From the NCBI GenBank assembly GCA_017302295.1, contig JAFLDS010000030.1, positions 1 through 34,278 of the forward strand: a stretch of DNA of 34,278 nt, given 5' to 3'. Source of the DNA: Thauera sp. GTDB taxonomy: Bacteria > Pseudomonadota > Gammaproteobacteria > Burkholderiales > Rhodocyclaceae. This document shows positions 16,198-24,571 of the stretch, in pieces (positions within the stretch are counted from its first letter, which is position 1; each line of letters starts with the position of its first letter). The translations under genes were made by a program, and so were the position numbers. Under the pieces are notes generated by a model. That model searched no databases, was not told the DNA's origin, and saw only the letters and a list, made by a program, of their open reading frames with translations.

Positions 16198-18747
16198 ATG
16201 GACACGACCCTTGCCCCTACCCTCGACGCGACGCTTCCCGGCCACACCAGACCCTTGGCGCCAGACGTCGAGGAACGGCTGATGACACGTATCGATGCCG
16301 CCTGCGAACAGGCCTGCCAGGCGATCGCGCCGGCCTGGCCGCTCGACCGCGCGATTGCGGTGAATCCGCACTGGGGTCGCATCGACCGGCCGCTGCGCCA
16401 GGTCGCGGCACGCATGGCGGCGCTCGGCGACATCCGCGTGTTCCCATCGCGCGATTATCTGAAAGCAGCGTGGGACGCCGGCCGCATCACCCGCGCCGAT
16501 CTCGCCCATGCGCTCATGACCCTGCAGGCGGCGCAGGCAGCGGGCCTGACCGACACGCAGTGCATCGACGCCTTGCACAAGGCAGCGAGCCTGCCCCATC
16601 TGCCGCTGCTGATCGACGTGCTCGATGACGATCCGCAACGCCACGCCCGCCTGTCGTGGCGGCAGGCGATCACTCACCAGGTGAGCCAGACCTGCGCCGC
16701 CTACTTCGACGAACACCAGGCCGACTGGCAGCCGTCGCGCGCCGAGGGGCTGTATGCCTTCTGGCGCGACACCCTCACCCACGACCACGGCATCGCCGTG
16801 CTGATGGGCCTGCCCGACCTCGGCCGCGCACTGAAGGCGCTGCCGCCCACCCGCGCGGATGCGGAGCGCTGGGTGCTGCAGCGCCTGGGCCTGCACGAGG
16901 CGGTGTGGGCGGACTACCTGGAGGCGGTACTGCTCACCGTCAATGGCTGGGCTTCCTGGTGCGCCTGGCTGGGCTGGGAGGCGCGACTGGCCGGCCGCAC
17001 GGACACCCACCTGCGCGACCTGCTGGCCATCCGCCTGGCGTGGGGCGCAATCCTGCTTGAATGCAAAGACGACGTCGTCACCCGCAAGGCCTTTGCCGCG
17101 CTGCTGGCCGAGTGGGTCCATGCGCCCGAGCGGCTGCGGCAGGCAGAAGACAGGCTCGTGATCGACGAAGTCTGGCAGCTCGCGCTCGAAGCGGGTTACC
17201 AGCGCGAGCTGGCGCGCAAGCTCGCCGAGGTGCCCAGCGTGCAGGCGACGACGAGCGCGGAAACCGGCATCGAAGTCCAGGCCGCGTTCTGCATCGACGT
17301 GCGCAGCGAACCCATGCGCCGCGCGCTCGAAGCCGCGTGCCCGGCCATGCAGACGATCGGCTTTGCCGGCTTCTTCGGCCTTCCGGTCGCCTACACGCCG
17401 CTCGCGACCGCGGCGCGCCGGCCGCAGCTGCCGGGGCTGCTCGCCGCCGCGCTGGAAGCGACCGACCGCATCACGCCCGCAGCCGATGACGGCAGCGGAG
17501 AGGCGCAGAAACTGGACGACGCCGCGCGCCAGGCCCGCCAACGCCGCTTCGCCTGGTCGGCGCAGGGACAGGCCGCCAGTCGCTGGCCGGGCGCGGCGTT
17601 TTCCTATGTGGAAGCGGCTGGCGTGGGCTACCTCGGCAAGCTCGCGCGCTGGCTGAAGCCGTCCGCCGCTGCGCGTGCGCGCGACGACCTCGCCGGCCTG
17701 CCCGCGCGCTACCGCGCCCTGTGCCGGCCGACCTTCAGCGGCCTGGACACGGATGCCAAGGTCGCGCTGGCGGCGCGCGTTCTCCATGCGATGGGGCTCG
17801 ACCACACCCTTGCGCCGCTGGTGCTGCTGGTGGGGCACGGCAGCCAGACCAACAACAACGCCCATGCCGCCGCGCTGGACTGCGGCGCCTGCTGCGGCCA
17901 GACGGGCGAAATCAACGCCCGCCTGCTGGCGCAAATGCTGAATGAAGCGGAAGTTCGCGCCAGCCTGCGGCTCCAGGGCATCGCCATCCCGGAGCAGACG
18001 GTGTTCGTCGCCGCCCTGCACAACACCACCACCGACGAGATCGAGGGCTTCGACCTCGACCTGCTGCCGCCCGCCGCTCGTGCGAGATGGGCGCGGCTGC
18101 AGCAGGTCTGCGCCGAGGCCGGCGACCGGGTACGTCGCGAGCGCGCACCGCGCCTGGGCATCGATCCGCGCGCCGGACACGACGCGCTCCTCGCCCAGCT
18201 TCGCCGCCGCGCCAACGATGGCGCCCAGACTCGCCCCGAGTGGGGGCTGGCCGGCAACGCCGCCTTCCTCATCGCACCGCGCCGCCGCAGCCAGGGTGTG
18301 GCGCTCGACGGACGCTGCTTCCTGCATGACTACGACCCCGGGCAGGACGCGGACGGCAGCCTGCTGGAACAGCTGATGACCGCGCCCATGCTGGTGACGC
18401 ACTGGATCAACTGGCAATACCACGCCTCGACCTGCGACCCGGCAAGGCTGGGCAGCGGCAACAAGCTGCTGCACAACGTCGTCGGCGGCCACATCGGCGT
18501 CTTCGAAGGCAACGGCGGTGACCTGCGCATCGGGCTCGCCCGCCAGTCGGTGCATGACGGCACACGCTGGATGCACGAGCCGCTGCGCCTCACCGTCGTC
18601 ATCGATGCGCCCGAGCACGCGATCGAGCGGGTGATCGGGAAACATGCCGTCGTGCGCCAGCTGCTCGACAACGGCTGGCTGCACCTGTGGCGTTTCGATG
18701 GCTCGGGCCTGGTCCGGTATGTCGATGGCCGCTGGCGGGCGCTGTGA
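16198..18747 (+). CDS. dabA: DabA, DUF2309/UPF0753 beta-carbonic-anhydrase-like subunit (copy 2)
   Basis: This is an 849-residue paralogue of DabA1. Metal-site residues are intact: Cys365 and Asp367 (AFCIDVRSEP), His547 (LLVGHGSQTNNN) and Cys562 (ALDCGACCGQTG), again with 15 residues between His and Cys. The start is supported by CCCCGGAGCTCAAC immediately before the ATG. It differs from copy 1 by a different N-terminal 25 residues, an altered linker just before the CID motif (SAETGIEV) and a C-terminus about 15 residues shorter. Both copies look functional, so the organism seems to keep two pumps, perhaps with different affinity or induction. The 110 nt after this gene contain no supported feature before the molybdo-enzyme genes. 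Confidence 0.96.
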   Translation: MDTTLAPTLDATLPGHTRPLAPDVEERLMTRIDAACEQACQAIAPAWPLDRAIAVNPHWGRIDRPLRQVAARMAALGDIRVFPSRDYLKAAWDAGRITRADLAHALMTLQAAQAAGLTDTQCIDALHKAASLPHLPLLIDVLDDDPQRHARLSWRQAITHQVSQTCAAYFDEHQADWQPSRAEGLYAFWRDTLTHDHGIAVLMGLPDLGRALKALPPTRADAERWVLQRLGLHEAVWADYLEAVLLTVNGWASWCAWLGWEARLAGRTDTHLRDLLAIRLAWGAILLECKDDVVTRKAFAALLAEWVHAPERLRQAEDRLVIDEVWQLALEAGYQRELARKLAEVPSVQATTSAETGIEVQAAFCIDVRSEPMRRALEAACPAMQTIGFAGFFGLPVAYTPLATAARRPQLPGLLAAALEATDRITPAADDGSGEAQKLDDAARQARQRRFAWSAQGQAASRWPGAAFSYVEAAGVGYLGKLARWLKPSAAARARDDLAGLPARYRALCRPTFSGLDTDAKVALAARVLHAMGLDHTLAPLVLLVGHGSQTNNNAHAAALDCGACCGQTGEINARLLAQMLNEAEVRASLRLQGIAIPEQTVFVAALHNTTTDEIEGFDLDLLPPAARARWARLQQVCAEAGDRVRRERAPRLGIDPRAGHDALLAQLRRRANDGAQTRPEWGLAGNAAFLIAPRRRSQGVALDGRCFLHDYDPGQDADGSLLEQLMTAPMLVTHWINWQYHASTCDPARLGSGNKLLHNVVGGHIGVFEGNGGDLRIGLARQSVHDGTRWMHEPLRLTVVIDAPEHAIERVIGKHAVVRQLLDNGWLHLWRFDGSGLVRYVDGRWRAL

Positions 18748-18857
18748 CTGGATGGGAAAGGCAATCGCGCAAGCCGGCCGGGCTGCGTCTATGATCCCGG
18801 TGCAGCGCGAAGAAACGCCGCCCCGACCCCGAGAGACACACGGAGCTCCGACACGCC

Positions 18858-19331
18858 ATGACGACCCTGCAAGTGAACGGCCGTACGCACTCGGTCGATG
18901 CCGACCCTGGCACCCCCATCCTGTGGGCCCTGCGCGACACACTCGGGCTGACCGGCACCAAGTTCGGCTGCGGTGCCGCGCTGTGCGGCGCCTGTACCGT
19001 CTTGATGGACGGCCAGCCGATCCGTTCGTGCGTGACGCCGATCTCGGCGGCGGAAGGCAAGCGGATCACCACCATCGAGGCCACCGCCGATGGCAGCGAC
19101 CCGGTCGGCAGCGCGGTGCATGCGGCCTGGGTGAAGCATGACGTGGCGCAGTGCGGCTACTGCCAGAGCGGCCAGATCATGAGCGCCACCGCCTTCCTGA
19201 AGTCGCTGCCGCGCGGCGCGCAGCCAACGGTGGCCGACATCGACGCCGCCATGGCTGGCAACCTGTGCCGCTGCGGCACCTACGCGCGCATCCGCGCCGC
19301 GGTGGCCGACGCAGCCCGCGCCCTCGCCTGA
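18858..19331 (+). CDS. 2Fe-2S subunit of a xanthine-dehydrogenase-family molybdo-enzyme (IorA-like)
   Basis: This is a 157-residue protein, the usual length for the small electron-transfer subunit of isoquinoline 1-oxidoreductase, aldehyde oxidase and related enzymes. The first plant-ferredoxin-type cluster is bound by Cys38, 43, 46 and 58 ([16 protein letters not shown]). The second, helical, cluster is bound by Cys99, 102, 137 and 139 ([11 protein letters not shown] and NLCRCGTY). It passes electrons from the molybdenum centre to an external acceptor such as a cytochrome. There is no FAD subunit gene nearby, consistent with the two-subunit IorAB type. The Mo-subunit gene begins 11 nt downstream, so the two are co-translated. 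The substrate (an aldehyde or N-heterocycle) is undetermined. Confidence 0.95.
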   Translation: MTTLQVNGRTHSVDADPGTPILWALRDTLGLTGTKFGCGAALCGACTVLMDGQPIRSCVTPISAAEGKRITTIEATADGSDPVGSAVHAAWVKHDVAQCGYCQSGQIMSATAFLKSLPRGAQPTVADIDAAMAGNLCRCGTYARIRAAVADAARALA

Positions 19332-19342
19332 AGGAGACCGAC

Positions 19343-21583
19343 ATGCTCCCTGAAGCCTTCAGCGTCGAACTTCCGCGCGCCCTGCAACACCTGATCGAGC
19401 GCGACGCGCCGGCCCCCGCCACGCTGATGTCCCGCCGCAGCTTCCTCAAGCTGGCCGGTGCCGGCGGCCTGGCGCTGGGCGTCTTTCCACTGAACGCCAT
19501 CGCACAGGACGGCGCGGCAAAGCCTGCCGCTCTCAAGCCCACGCAACAACCGAGCGCCTTCCTCCACATCGCGCCGGACGGCGTCGTCACCGTGGCGGTC
19601 AATCGCCTCGAGTTCGGCCAGGGCATACTCACCGCGCTGCCGATGATCCTCGCGGAGGAGCTCGACGCCGACTGGAGCAAGGTGCGCAGCCGCCATGGCA
19701 GCAACGACCCGGCCTATGCCGACCCGCTGTTCGGCGTGCATCTGACGGGCGGCTCGAACTCGATCAAGAACAGCTTCACCCAGTACCGCGAGCTGGGCGC
19801 CCGCGCCCGCCAGATGCTGCTGTCGGCCGCCGCCGCGCGCTGGAACGTGGACGCGGCCACGCTGCAGACACGCTCCGGCCAGGTGGTGGCCGCCGACGGC
19901 CGCACGCTGGGCTATGGCGAACTCGCCGAGGCGGCGATGGCGGTGCCGGTGCCGGACAAGGTCGCGCTGAAGGATGCGAAGGATTTCCGCCTCATCGGCC
20001 AGCCCACCTCGCGCCTCGATGCGCGGGCCAAGAGCAGCGGCCGGCAGGATTTCGGCCTCGACGTGCGCCTGCCCGGCCAGCTCACCGCCCTGGTGGCGCA
20101 TCCGCCGGTGTTCGGCGCCAGGCTGCGTTCGGTCGATGACGGCGCCGCGCGCGCCATCAAGGGCGTGAAGACGGTGCTGCGCGTGCCGGTCGACCGCGGC
20201 GGCGAAGGCGTCGCGGTGCTGGCCGACGGCTACTGGGCTGCCAAGCTGGGACGCGACGCGCTGCGGCTGGACTGGGACACCACGGCCGTCGACAAGGTCG
20301 ACAGCGCGCGCCAACTCGCGCAATACCGCCAGCTCGCCGGCGAGCCGGGCGCGCGCCACTTCGACGCCGACATGGCGCCGCTGGCGAAGGCGCCGCGGCA
20401 CATCGACGCCGAGTTCGTCTTCCCTTACCTCGCGCACACGCCGATGGAGCCGCTCAACTGCACGGTGCGCATGGCGGCCGGCGGCGCCGAGCTGTGGGTC
20501 GGCTCGCAGCTGCCCGGCCTCGACGGCGCCGCCGCCGCGCGCGTGCTGGGGCTGAAGCCGGAACAGGTGAAGGTCCATGTCCAGATGGCCGGCGGCGGCT
20601 TCGGCCGCCGCGGGGTGCCGAGCAGCGACTATGTGGTGGAGGCCTGCGAAGTGGCGAAAGCCGCGCGCGCCGCCGGGCTCGACGCCCCGGTGCAGCTCGT
20701 CTGGAGCCGCGAGGACGACGTGCGCGGCGGCTACTACCGGCCGATGCACCTGCACCGCGCGCGCATCGGCTTCGACAGCAAGGGCAAGGTGCTGGCCTGG
20801 GACCACGTCATCGTCGGCCAGTCCATCACCGCCGGCACGCTGTTCGAAGGCAGCATGATCAAGAACGGCGTCGACACGACCGCAGTGGAGGGTATGCGCG
20901 ACCCTTATGCGCTGCCGATGCGCCTCACCGTGCACCACCCGAAACTGAACGTGCCGGTGCTGTGGTGGCGCAGCGTGGGCTCGACCCACACCGCCTTCGT
21001 CATGGAGACGCTGATCGACGACATCGCCCGCAACACCCGACAGGATCCCGTCGCCTACCGCCTGCAGCTGTTCGGCGACCGGGCCCCGCGCCATCGCGCC
21101 GCGCTGCAGCTCGCGGTGGACAAGAGCGGCTACGGCAAGCGAGCCCTCGCCGCCGGGCGAGCCTGGGGCGTGGCGGTGCATGAATCCTTCGAGTCGGTGG
21201 TGGCCTATGTCGTGGAAGCCTCGATCCGGAACGGCCAGCCGGTGCTGCACCGCGCGACCGCCGGCGTGCACTGCAACCTCGCGGTGAATCCGCGCACGAT
21301 CGAAGCCCAGGTGGAAGGGGGTGCGCTGATGGGGCTGTCGATGTGCCTGCCGGGCGCAGCGATCACGCTGAAGGACGGCGAAGTCGAGCAGCGCAACTTC
21401 GACGGCTTCGCCCTGCCCCGCATCGGCGACATGCCGGAGGTCGCGGTTCACATCGTGCCCAGCGCCGACCCGCCCACCGGCATGGGCGAGCCCGGCCTGC
21501 CACCGCTGGCGCCCGCCTTCGCCAACGCGCTGGCGCGGCTGACCGGCAAGCCGCTGCGCGAGATGCCGTTTAAGCTGGCTTGA
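19343..21583 (+). CDS. Tat-targeted molybdopterin subunit of a xanthine-dehydrogenase-family enzyme (IorB-like)
   Basis: This is a 746-residue protein starting at an ATG after AAGGAGACC. A twin-arginine signal, [10 protein letters not shown], sits at residues 30-39, preceded by a 28-residue N-terminal stretch, as in many IorB-type subunits. The complex is therefore exported folded to the periplasm, and the signal-less small subunit travels with it. Cofactor-binding segments are visible: [21 protein letters not shown], and near the C-terminus [12 protein letters not shown], whose glutamate is the conserved catalytic base. The family hydroxylates aldehydes or aromatic N-heterocycles using water. 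The following XdhC and MobA/MocA-like genes fit a need for sulfurated, cytidylylated cofactor (MCD) specific to this enzyme type. Confidence 0.95.
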   Translation: MLPEAFSVELPRALQHLIERDAPAPATLMSRRSFLKLAGAGGLALGVFPLNAIAQDGAAKPAALKPTQQPSAFLHIAPDGVVTVAVNRLEFGQGILTALPMILAEELDADWSKVRSRHGSNDPAYADPLFGVHLTGGSNSIKNSFTQYRELGARARQMLLSAAAARWNVDAATLQTRSGQVVAADGRTLGYGELAEAAMAVPVPDKVALKDAKDFRLIGQPTSRLDARAKSSGRQDFGLDVRLPGQLTALVAHPPVFGARLRSVDDGAARAIKGVKTVLRVPVDRGGEGVAVLADGYWAAKLGRDALRLDWDTTAVDKVDSARQLAQYRQLAGEPGARHFDADMAPLAKAPRHIDAEFVFPYLAHTPMEPLNCTVRMAAGGAELWVGSQLPGLDGAAAARVLGLKPEQVKVHVQMAGGGFGRRGVPSSDYVVEACEVAKAARAAGLDAPVQLVWSREDDVRGGYYRPMHLHRARIGFDSKGKVLAWDHVIVGQSITAGTLFEGSMIKNGVDTTAVEGMRDPYALPMRLTVHHPKLNVPVLWWRSVGSTHTAFVMETLIDDIARNTRQDPVAYRLQLFGDRAPRHRAALQLAVDKSGYGKRALAAGRAWGVAVHESFESVVAYVVEASIRNGQPVLHRATAGVHCNLAVNPRTIEAQVEGGALMGLSMCLPGAAITLKDGEVEQRNFDGFALPRIGDMPEVAVHIVPSADPPTGMGEPGLPPLAPAFANALARLTGKPLREMPFKLA

Positions 21584-21615
21584 GGCCGGCACCGGGCAAC
21601 AAGGCAGAAGGCTGC

Positions 21616-22653
21616 ATGGAAGACCTCGACACCGCCGTGCTGCGCACCGCCCAGTCATGGCAGGCCGCCGGGCAGCCGGCGGTGCTGGTCACGGTGACGC
21701 GCACCTGGGGTTCGTCGCCGCGCCCGCCGGGCTCGCTGATGGCCATCAACGGCCGTGGCGAGACCGTGGGCTCGGTGTCGGGCGGCTGCATCGAAGACGA
21801 TCTGATCGAGCGCATCCGCAAGGGCGGCGTGCCGGCCGCCTGCGCCGGGCTGCTGCCGGTGGTCGAGCGCTACGGCATCACCGCCGACCAGGCGCGCCGC
21901 TTCGGCCTGCCCTGCGGCGGCACGGTGGAACTGGTGCTGGAGCCGCTGTCGGCACGCAGCCGGGTGGACGAAGTGCTGGAGGCCTGCCGCCAGCGCCGCA
22001 GCATCGCGCGCGTGCTGAACCTGCGCACCGGCGAGGTGGAGCTTCGCCCCGGGCGGCGCGGCGGCGTGCCCCAGCTCGACGGCGAGCGGCTGCTCACCTG
22101 GTTCGGCCCGCAGGCCCGCATCATCGTCATCGGCGCGGGCGACCTGTCCCGTTTCCTGTGCGAGATCGCGCTCGGCCTCGGCTTCGAGGTCATCGTCTGC
22201 GATCCGAGGGTCGAATACCACGCCGGCTGGTCCCTGCCGGGCGTGACGGTCAGCCGCGAGATGCCCGACGACCTGATCCTGCGCCTCGCGCCCGACGCGC
22301 GCACCGCGGTGGTAGCGCTGACCCACGACCCCAAGCTCGACGACCTCGCGCTGATCGACGCGCTGCAGTCCGAGGCCTTCTACGTCGGCGCCATCGGCTC
22401 GCGGCGGAACAGCGCGCTGCGCCGCGAGCGGCTGGGCGCGCACTTCGGCCTGTCCGAATCCGCCCTGCAGTTCCTGCGCAGCCCGGCGGGCCTGTACATC
22501 GGCAGCAAGACGCCAGCCGAAATCGCCTTGTCGATCATGGCCGAGGTGGTTGCGGCGAAGAACGGCATCGAGCTGCCGCCGCAAGTTCGGGTCGGCGCGG
22601 CGAAATCGCACGACGAAGACGCGCGCCCGGAAGCCTCCGGCTGTGCGAGCTGA
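21616..22653 (+). CDS. XdhC-family molybdenum-cofactor insertion protein
   Basis: This is a 345-residue XdhC/CoxI protein. The N-terminal XdhC domain has SSPRPPGSLMAINGRGETVGSVSGGC and the FGLPCGGTVEL segment. The C-terminal Rossmann domain has VIGAGDLSRFLCE, a binding motif modified from GxGxxG, and YVGAIGSRRN. These proteins bind the sulfurated Mo cofactor and load it into xanthine-dehydrogenase-family enzymes. The ATG at 21616 gives a start right at the domain; an earlier in-frame start at 21580 would overlap the Mo-subunit gene by 4 nt. The gene lies directly behind that Mo-subunit gene and overlaps the next gene by 11 nt, so this is a dedicated maturation gene. Confidence 0.94.
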   Translation: MEDLDTAVLRTAQSWQAAGQPAVLVTVTRTWGSSPRPPGSLMAINGRGETVGSVSGGCIEDDLIERIRKGGVPAACAGLLPVVERYGITADQARRFGLPCGGTVELVLEPLSARSRVDEVLEACRQRRSIARVLNLRTGEVELRPGRRGGVPQLDGERLLTWFGPQARIIVIGAGDLSRFLCEIALGLGFEVIVCDPRVEYHAGWSLPGVTVSREMPDDLILRLAPDARTAVVALTHDPKLDDLALIDALQSEAFYVGAIGSRRNSALRRERLGAHFGLSESALQFLRSPAGLYIGSKTPAEIALSIMAEVVAAKNGIELPPQVRVGAAKSHDEDARPEASGCAS

Positions 22654-23266
22654 TCCGCCGATTGCCGCCACCCTCCTCGCCGCCGGTCTGGGCCGGCGCA
22701 TGGGCGGGGTGGCGAAGGCGGCGCTTCAGTTCGGCGGCCGCAGCCTGCTCGAACGCCTCGCCGCCGCGCTGCGCGGCGCCGGCGTCACCGAGGTCAGCAT
22801 CGTCATCGGCCCCTACCGCGACCAGCTGCTGCCGCTGGCGGCGCGCTGCAATCTGCATGTCGTGGAGCATGGCCAAGCGGACGCGGACCTGATCGAATCG
22901 CAGCGCCTCGCGCTGGACGCGCACCGGGCGCGCTGGCCCGGCGCCGATCTGCTGCTATCGGTGGCCGACCTGCCGCTGCTGACCGCCGCCCACGTGCAGC
23001 CGCTGCTGCAGGCCTGGCGCCAGCGCGCGGACGGCATCCATGCGCAGATGCCCGTCGTGGATGGCGTGCGCGGGCACCCGGTGCTGCTGTCGTGGCACGC
23101 GGTGCAGGCAATCGCCGCCACCGAACGCCACCACGGCATCCGCGCCTGGCTGGCCGCCAACGCTGACACCGTCAGCCCGGTGAGCACGCACGAGGGGGCA
23201 TATGTCACCGATGTCGATACACCGGAGGATCTGGTCGCGCTGACGACGCACCGCGCCCTGGATTGA
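22643..23266 (+). CDS. MobA/MocA-like molybdenum-cofactor nucleotidyltransferase
   Basis: This is a 207-residue NTP-transferase with LLAAGLGRRMGG (nucleotide-binding loop), AKAALQFGG as the usual lysine region, and VADLPLLTAAHV holding the metal-binding aspartate. It ends with VTDVDTPEDL, standard for MobA-like proteins. The GTG at 22643 overlaps the XdhC gene by 11 nt, indicating translational coupling, and places the start just before the first beta strand. By context it most likely makes the cytosine dinucleotide form (MCD) used by Tat-exported IorAB-type enzymes, as MocA does. It could instead use GTP; the sequence alone does not decide. It is the last gene of the molybdo-enzyme operon. 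Confidence 0.92.
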   Translation: MRADPPIAATLLAAGLGRRMGGVAKAALQFGGRSLLERLAAALRGAGVTEVSIVIGPYRDQLLPLAARCNLHVVEHGQADADLIESQRLALDAHRARWPGADLLLSVADLPLLTAAHVQPLLQAWRQRADGIHAQMPVVDGVRGHPVLLSWHAVQAIAATERHHGIRAWLAANADTVSPVSTHEGAYVTDVDTPEDLVALTTHRALD

Positions 23267-23329
23267 TGCGGAGCACGCGAGTCTGATGGGCTGCCCGCCG
23301 ACTCGCGCGCTGGAGCAAAGCTCGGCCGT

Positions 23330-23851
23330 TCAGCCCTTCTTACGCATCGCGCCGAGGAAGTCGAGCTTGCCGAGCGGCAGACCCTGGTTGCGCAGCACGT
23401 CGTAGGCGGTGGCGGCGTGGAAGTAGAAGTTGGGCACCGAGAACGACATCAGGAAGTTCTCCGCGGTGAAGTCGATCCGCTTCTCGCCGATCTGGAAACA
23501 CATGTCCTGACCGATGAAGCCGTTGATCTCGTCGGCCTTGACCTCGGCCAGCTCCTGCTGCGCTTCGCTCACCAGCGCCTTCAGGCCGGCCAGGGTGTCG
23601 GGCCAGGGCGAACGGTCGGGCGAGAACACGCCCTTGCGCACGCCCAGCACCGCGCCCATGGAGTGGGTGACGCAGGACTTGACCTGGAAGCCGAGCGGCA
23701 GCATGTCGGGCGCCAGCCGGGCCTCGATCAGGTCGGTGTCGCTCATCTTGCGGTCGGCGGCGTAGGCCTGGGCCTTGTCCAGCAGGGCCGACACGGCGCC
23801 GAGGGTTTGCTGCCAGTTGGGAACGACGGCGTCGTACAGATTGAAGCTCAT
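23330..23851 (-). CDS. DUF1993 family protein
   Basis: This is a 173-residue protein recognisable as DUF1993 by the opening SFNLYDAVVPNWQQTLG, the ARLAPDMLPLGFQVKSC segment and the PNFYFHAATAYDVLRNQG segment near the C-terminus. The family has a DinB-like four-helix-bundle look and no established activity. There is no signal peptide or membrane helix. An AGGAAA ribosome-binding site precedes the ATG at 23851. It is convergent with the molybdo-enzyme operon (63-nt gap) and lies 162 nt downstream of a GlcG/HbpS-like gene on the same strand; that gap shows no gene. No function is proposed. Confidence 0.85.
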   Translation of the reverse strand: MSFNLYDAVVPNWQQTLGAVSALLDKAQAYAADRKMSDTDLIEARLAPDMLPLGFQVKSCVTHSMGAVLGVRKGVFSPDRSPWPDTLAGLKALVSEAQQELAEVKADEINGFIGQDMCFQIGEKRIDFTAENFLMSFSVPNFYFHAATAYDVLRNQGLPLGKLDFLGAMRKKG

Positions 23852-24013
23852 GGTCAGTTTCCTATTCTTGAGCGGCGCAAGGCCGCCGATCGGGGAGCGT
23901 CTTGCCGCCGCGCGATCGGCGCGCGGCAGCGCGTTACGGTAGCAGAATCGAGCAGCCTGTCGTGCGTCGCTCGGCGAGGTCGGGGTGTGTCTGCTGCACG
24001 TGCCACAGCAGGG

Positions 24014-24475
24014 TCATTCGCTGCCGTGCAAAGCAGCGGCGCCTGCCGCCGCGCAGTGCTCGTCCTGCTCCACGCTTCCGCCCGACACGCCGATGGCGCC
24101 GATCACTTCGCCCTCGACCTCGAGCGGAATGCCGCCGCCGAAGATCACCAGGCGCGGGCGCTGCAGGATGTTCTGCTGCACCACCGGCGGGAAGCTGGCG
24201 AGCGCATCGGCCCACTGCGAGGTGGGAAAGCGGAAGCTGGCCGCGGTATAGGCCTTGTCCATGGCGGTTTCGGCCGAATGCAGCGAAGCCTCGGGCATGC
24301 GCAGAAAGGCCATCAGCGTGCCGGCGCGGTCGACCACGGCGGCATTCACGCTGATGCCGAGGCGCTCGGCCTCGTCCAGCGCGGCGCTGGCGACGCGTTG
24401 CGCGGTGTGGCGGCTGATGTTGCGCTGCAGGTGCGCCACCGCGTCGGTCCGGGCGACAGGTTCGTTCAGTTTCAT
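24014..24475 (-). CDS. GlcG/HbpS family protein (DUF336)
   Basis: This is a 153-residue protein with the GlcG/HbpS fold markers: AAVVDRAGTLMAFLRMPEA, a SAETAMDKAYTAASF helix and the C-terminal GIPLEVEGEVIGAIGVSGG followed by SVEQDEHCA. The ATG at 24475 is chosen because GAGGGAAG precedes it; an upstream start at 24523 would run into the terminator of the preceding operon. The family includes haem-binding and corrinoid-related proteins and often sits in aromatic or alcohol catabolic clusters. There is no export signal, so it is cytoplasmic here. An intrinsic terminator at 24509-24542 separates it from the DUF1329 operon, so it probably has its own promoter or depends on read-through. Confidence 0.9.
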   Translation of the reverse strand: MKLNEPVARTDAVAHLQRNISRHTAQRVASAALDEAERLGISVNAAVVDRAGTLMAFLRMPEASLHSAETAMDKAYTAASFRFPTSQWADALASFPPVVQQNILQRPRLVIFGGGIPLEVEGEVIGAIGVSGGSVEQDEHCAAAGAAALHGSE

Positions 24476-24508
24476 TGCGTCTTCCCTCGTGCGGCGCATC
24501 GCGCTCGC

Positions 24509-24542
24509 AAAAAAAGGGGGCATGCCCGTGAGCGACGCCCCC
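24509..24542 (-). terminator. Intrinsic terminator of the Ycf48-MMPL-DUF1302-DUF1329 operon
   Basis: Read on the - strand, GGGGGC (24542-24537) pairs with GCCCCC (24521-24516), the stem ends in a 15-nt loop that can pair further, and seven T residues follow directly (24515-24509). It lies 30 nt after the DUF1329 stop and before the GlcG-like start, so it closes the large - strand operon. Confidence 0.85.
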
Positions 24543-24571
24543 TAACCCCAATGCAGATGGAGGAGGAGTCG

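Noticed and set aside
15979-18942. Very long open frame (987 codons) on the - strand opposite dabA2, with similar ones opposite dabA1, the Mo subunit and the MMPL gene
   Set aside because: These are GC-rich antisense shadows: composition is dominated by Arg, Ala, Gly, Gln and His, there are no domains, and the opposite strand carries a well-recognised protein over the same span.
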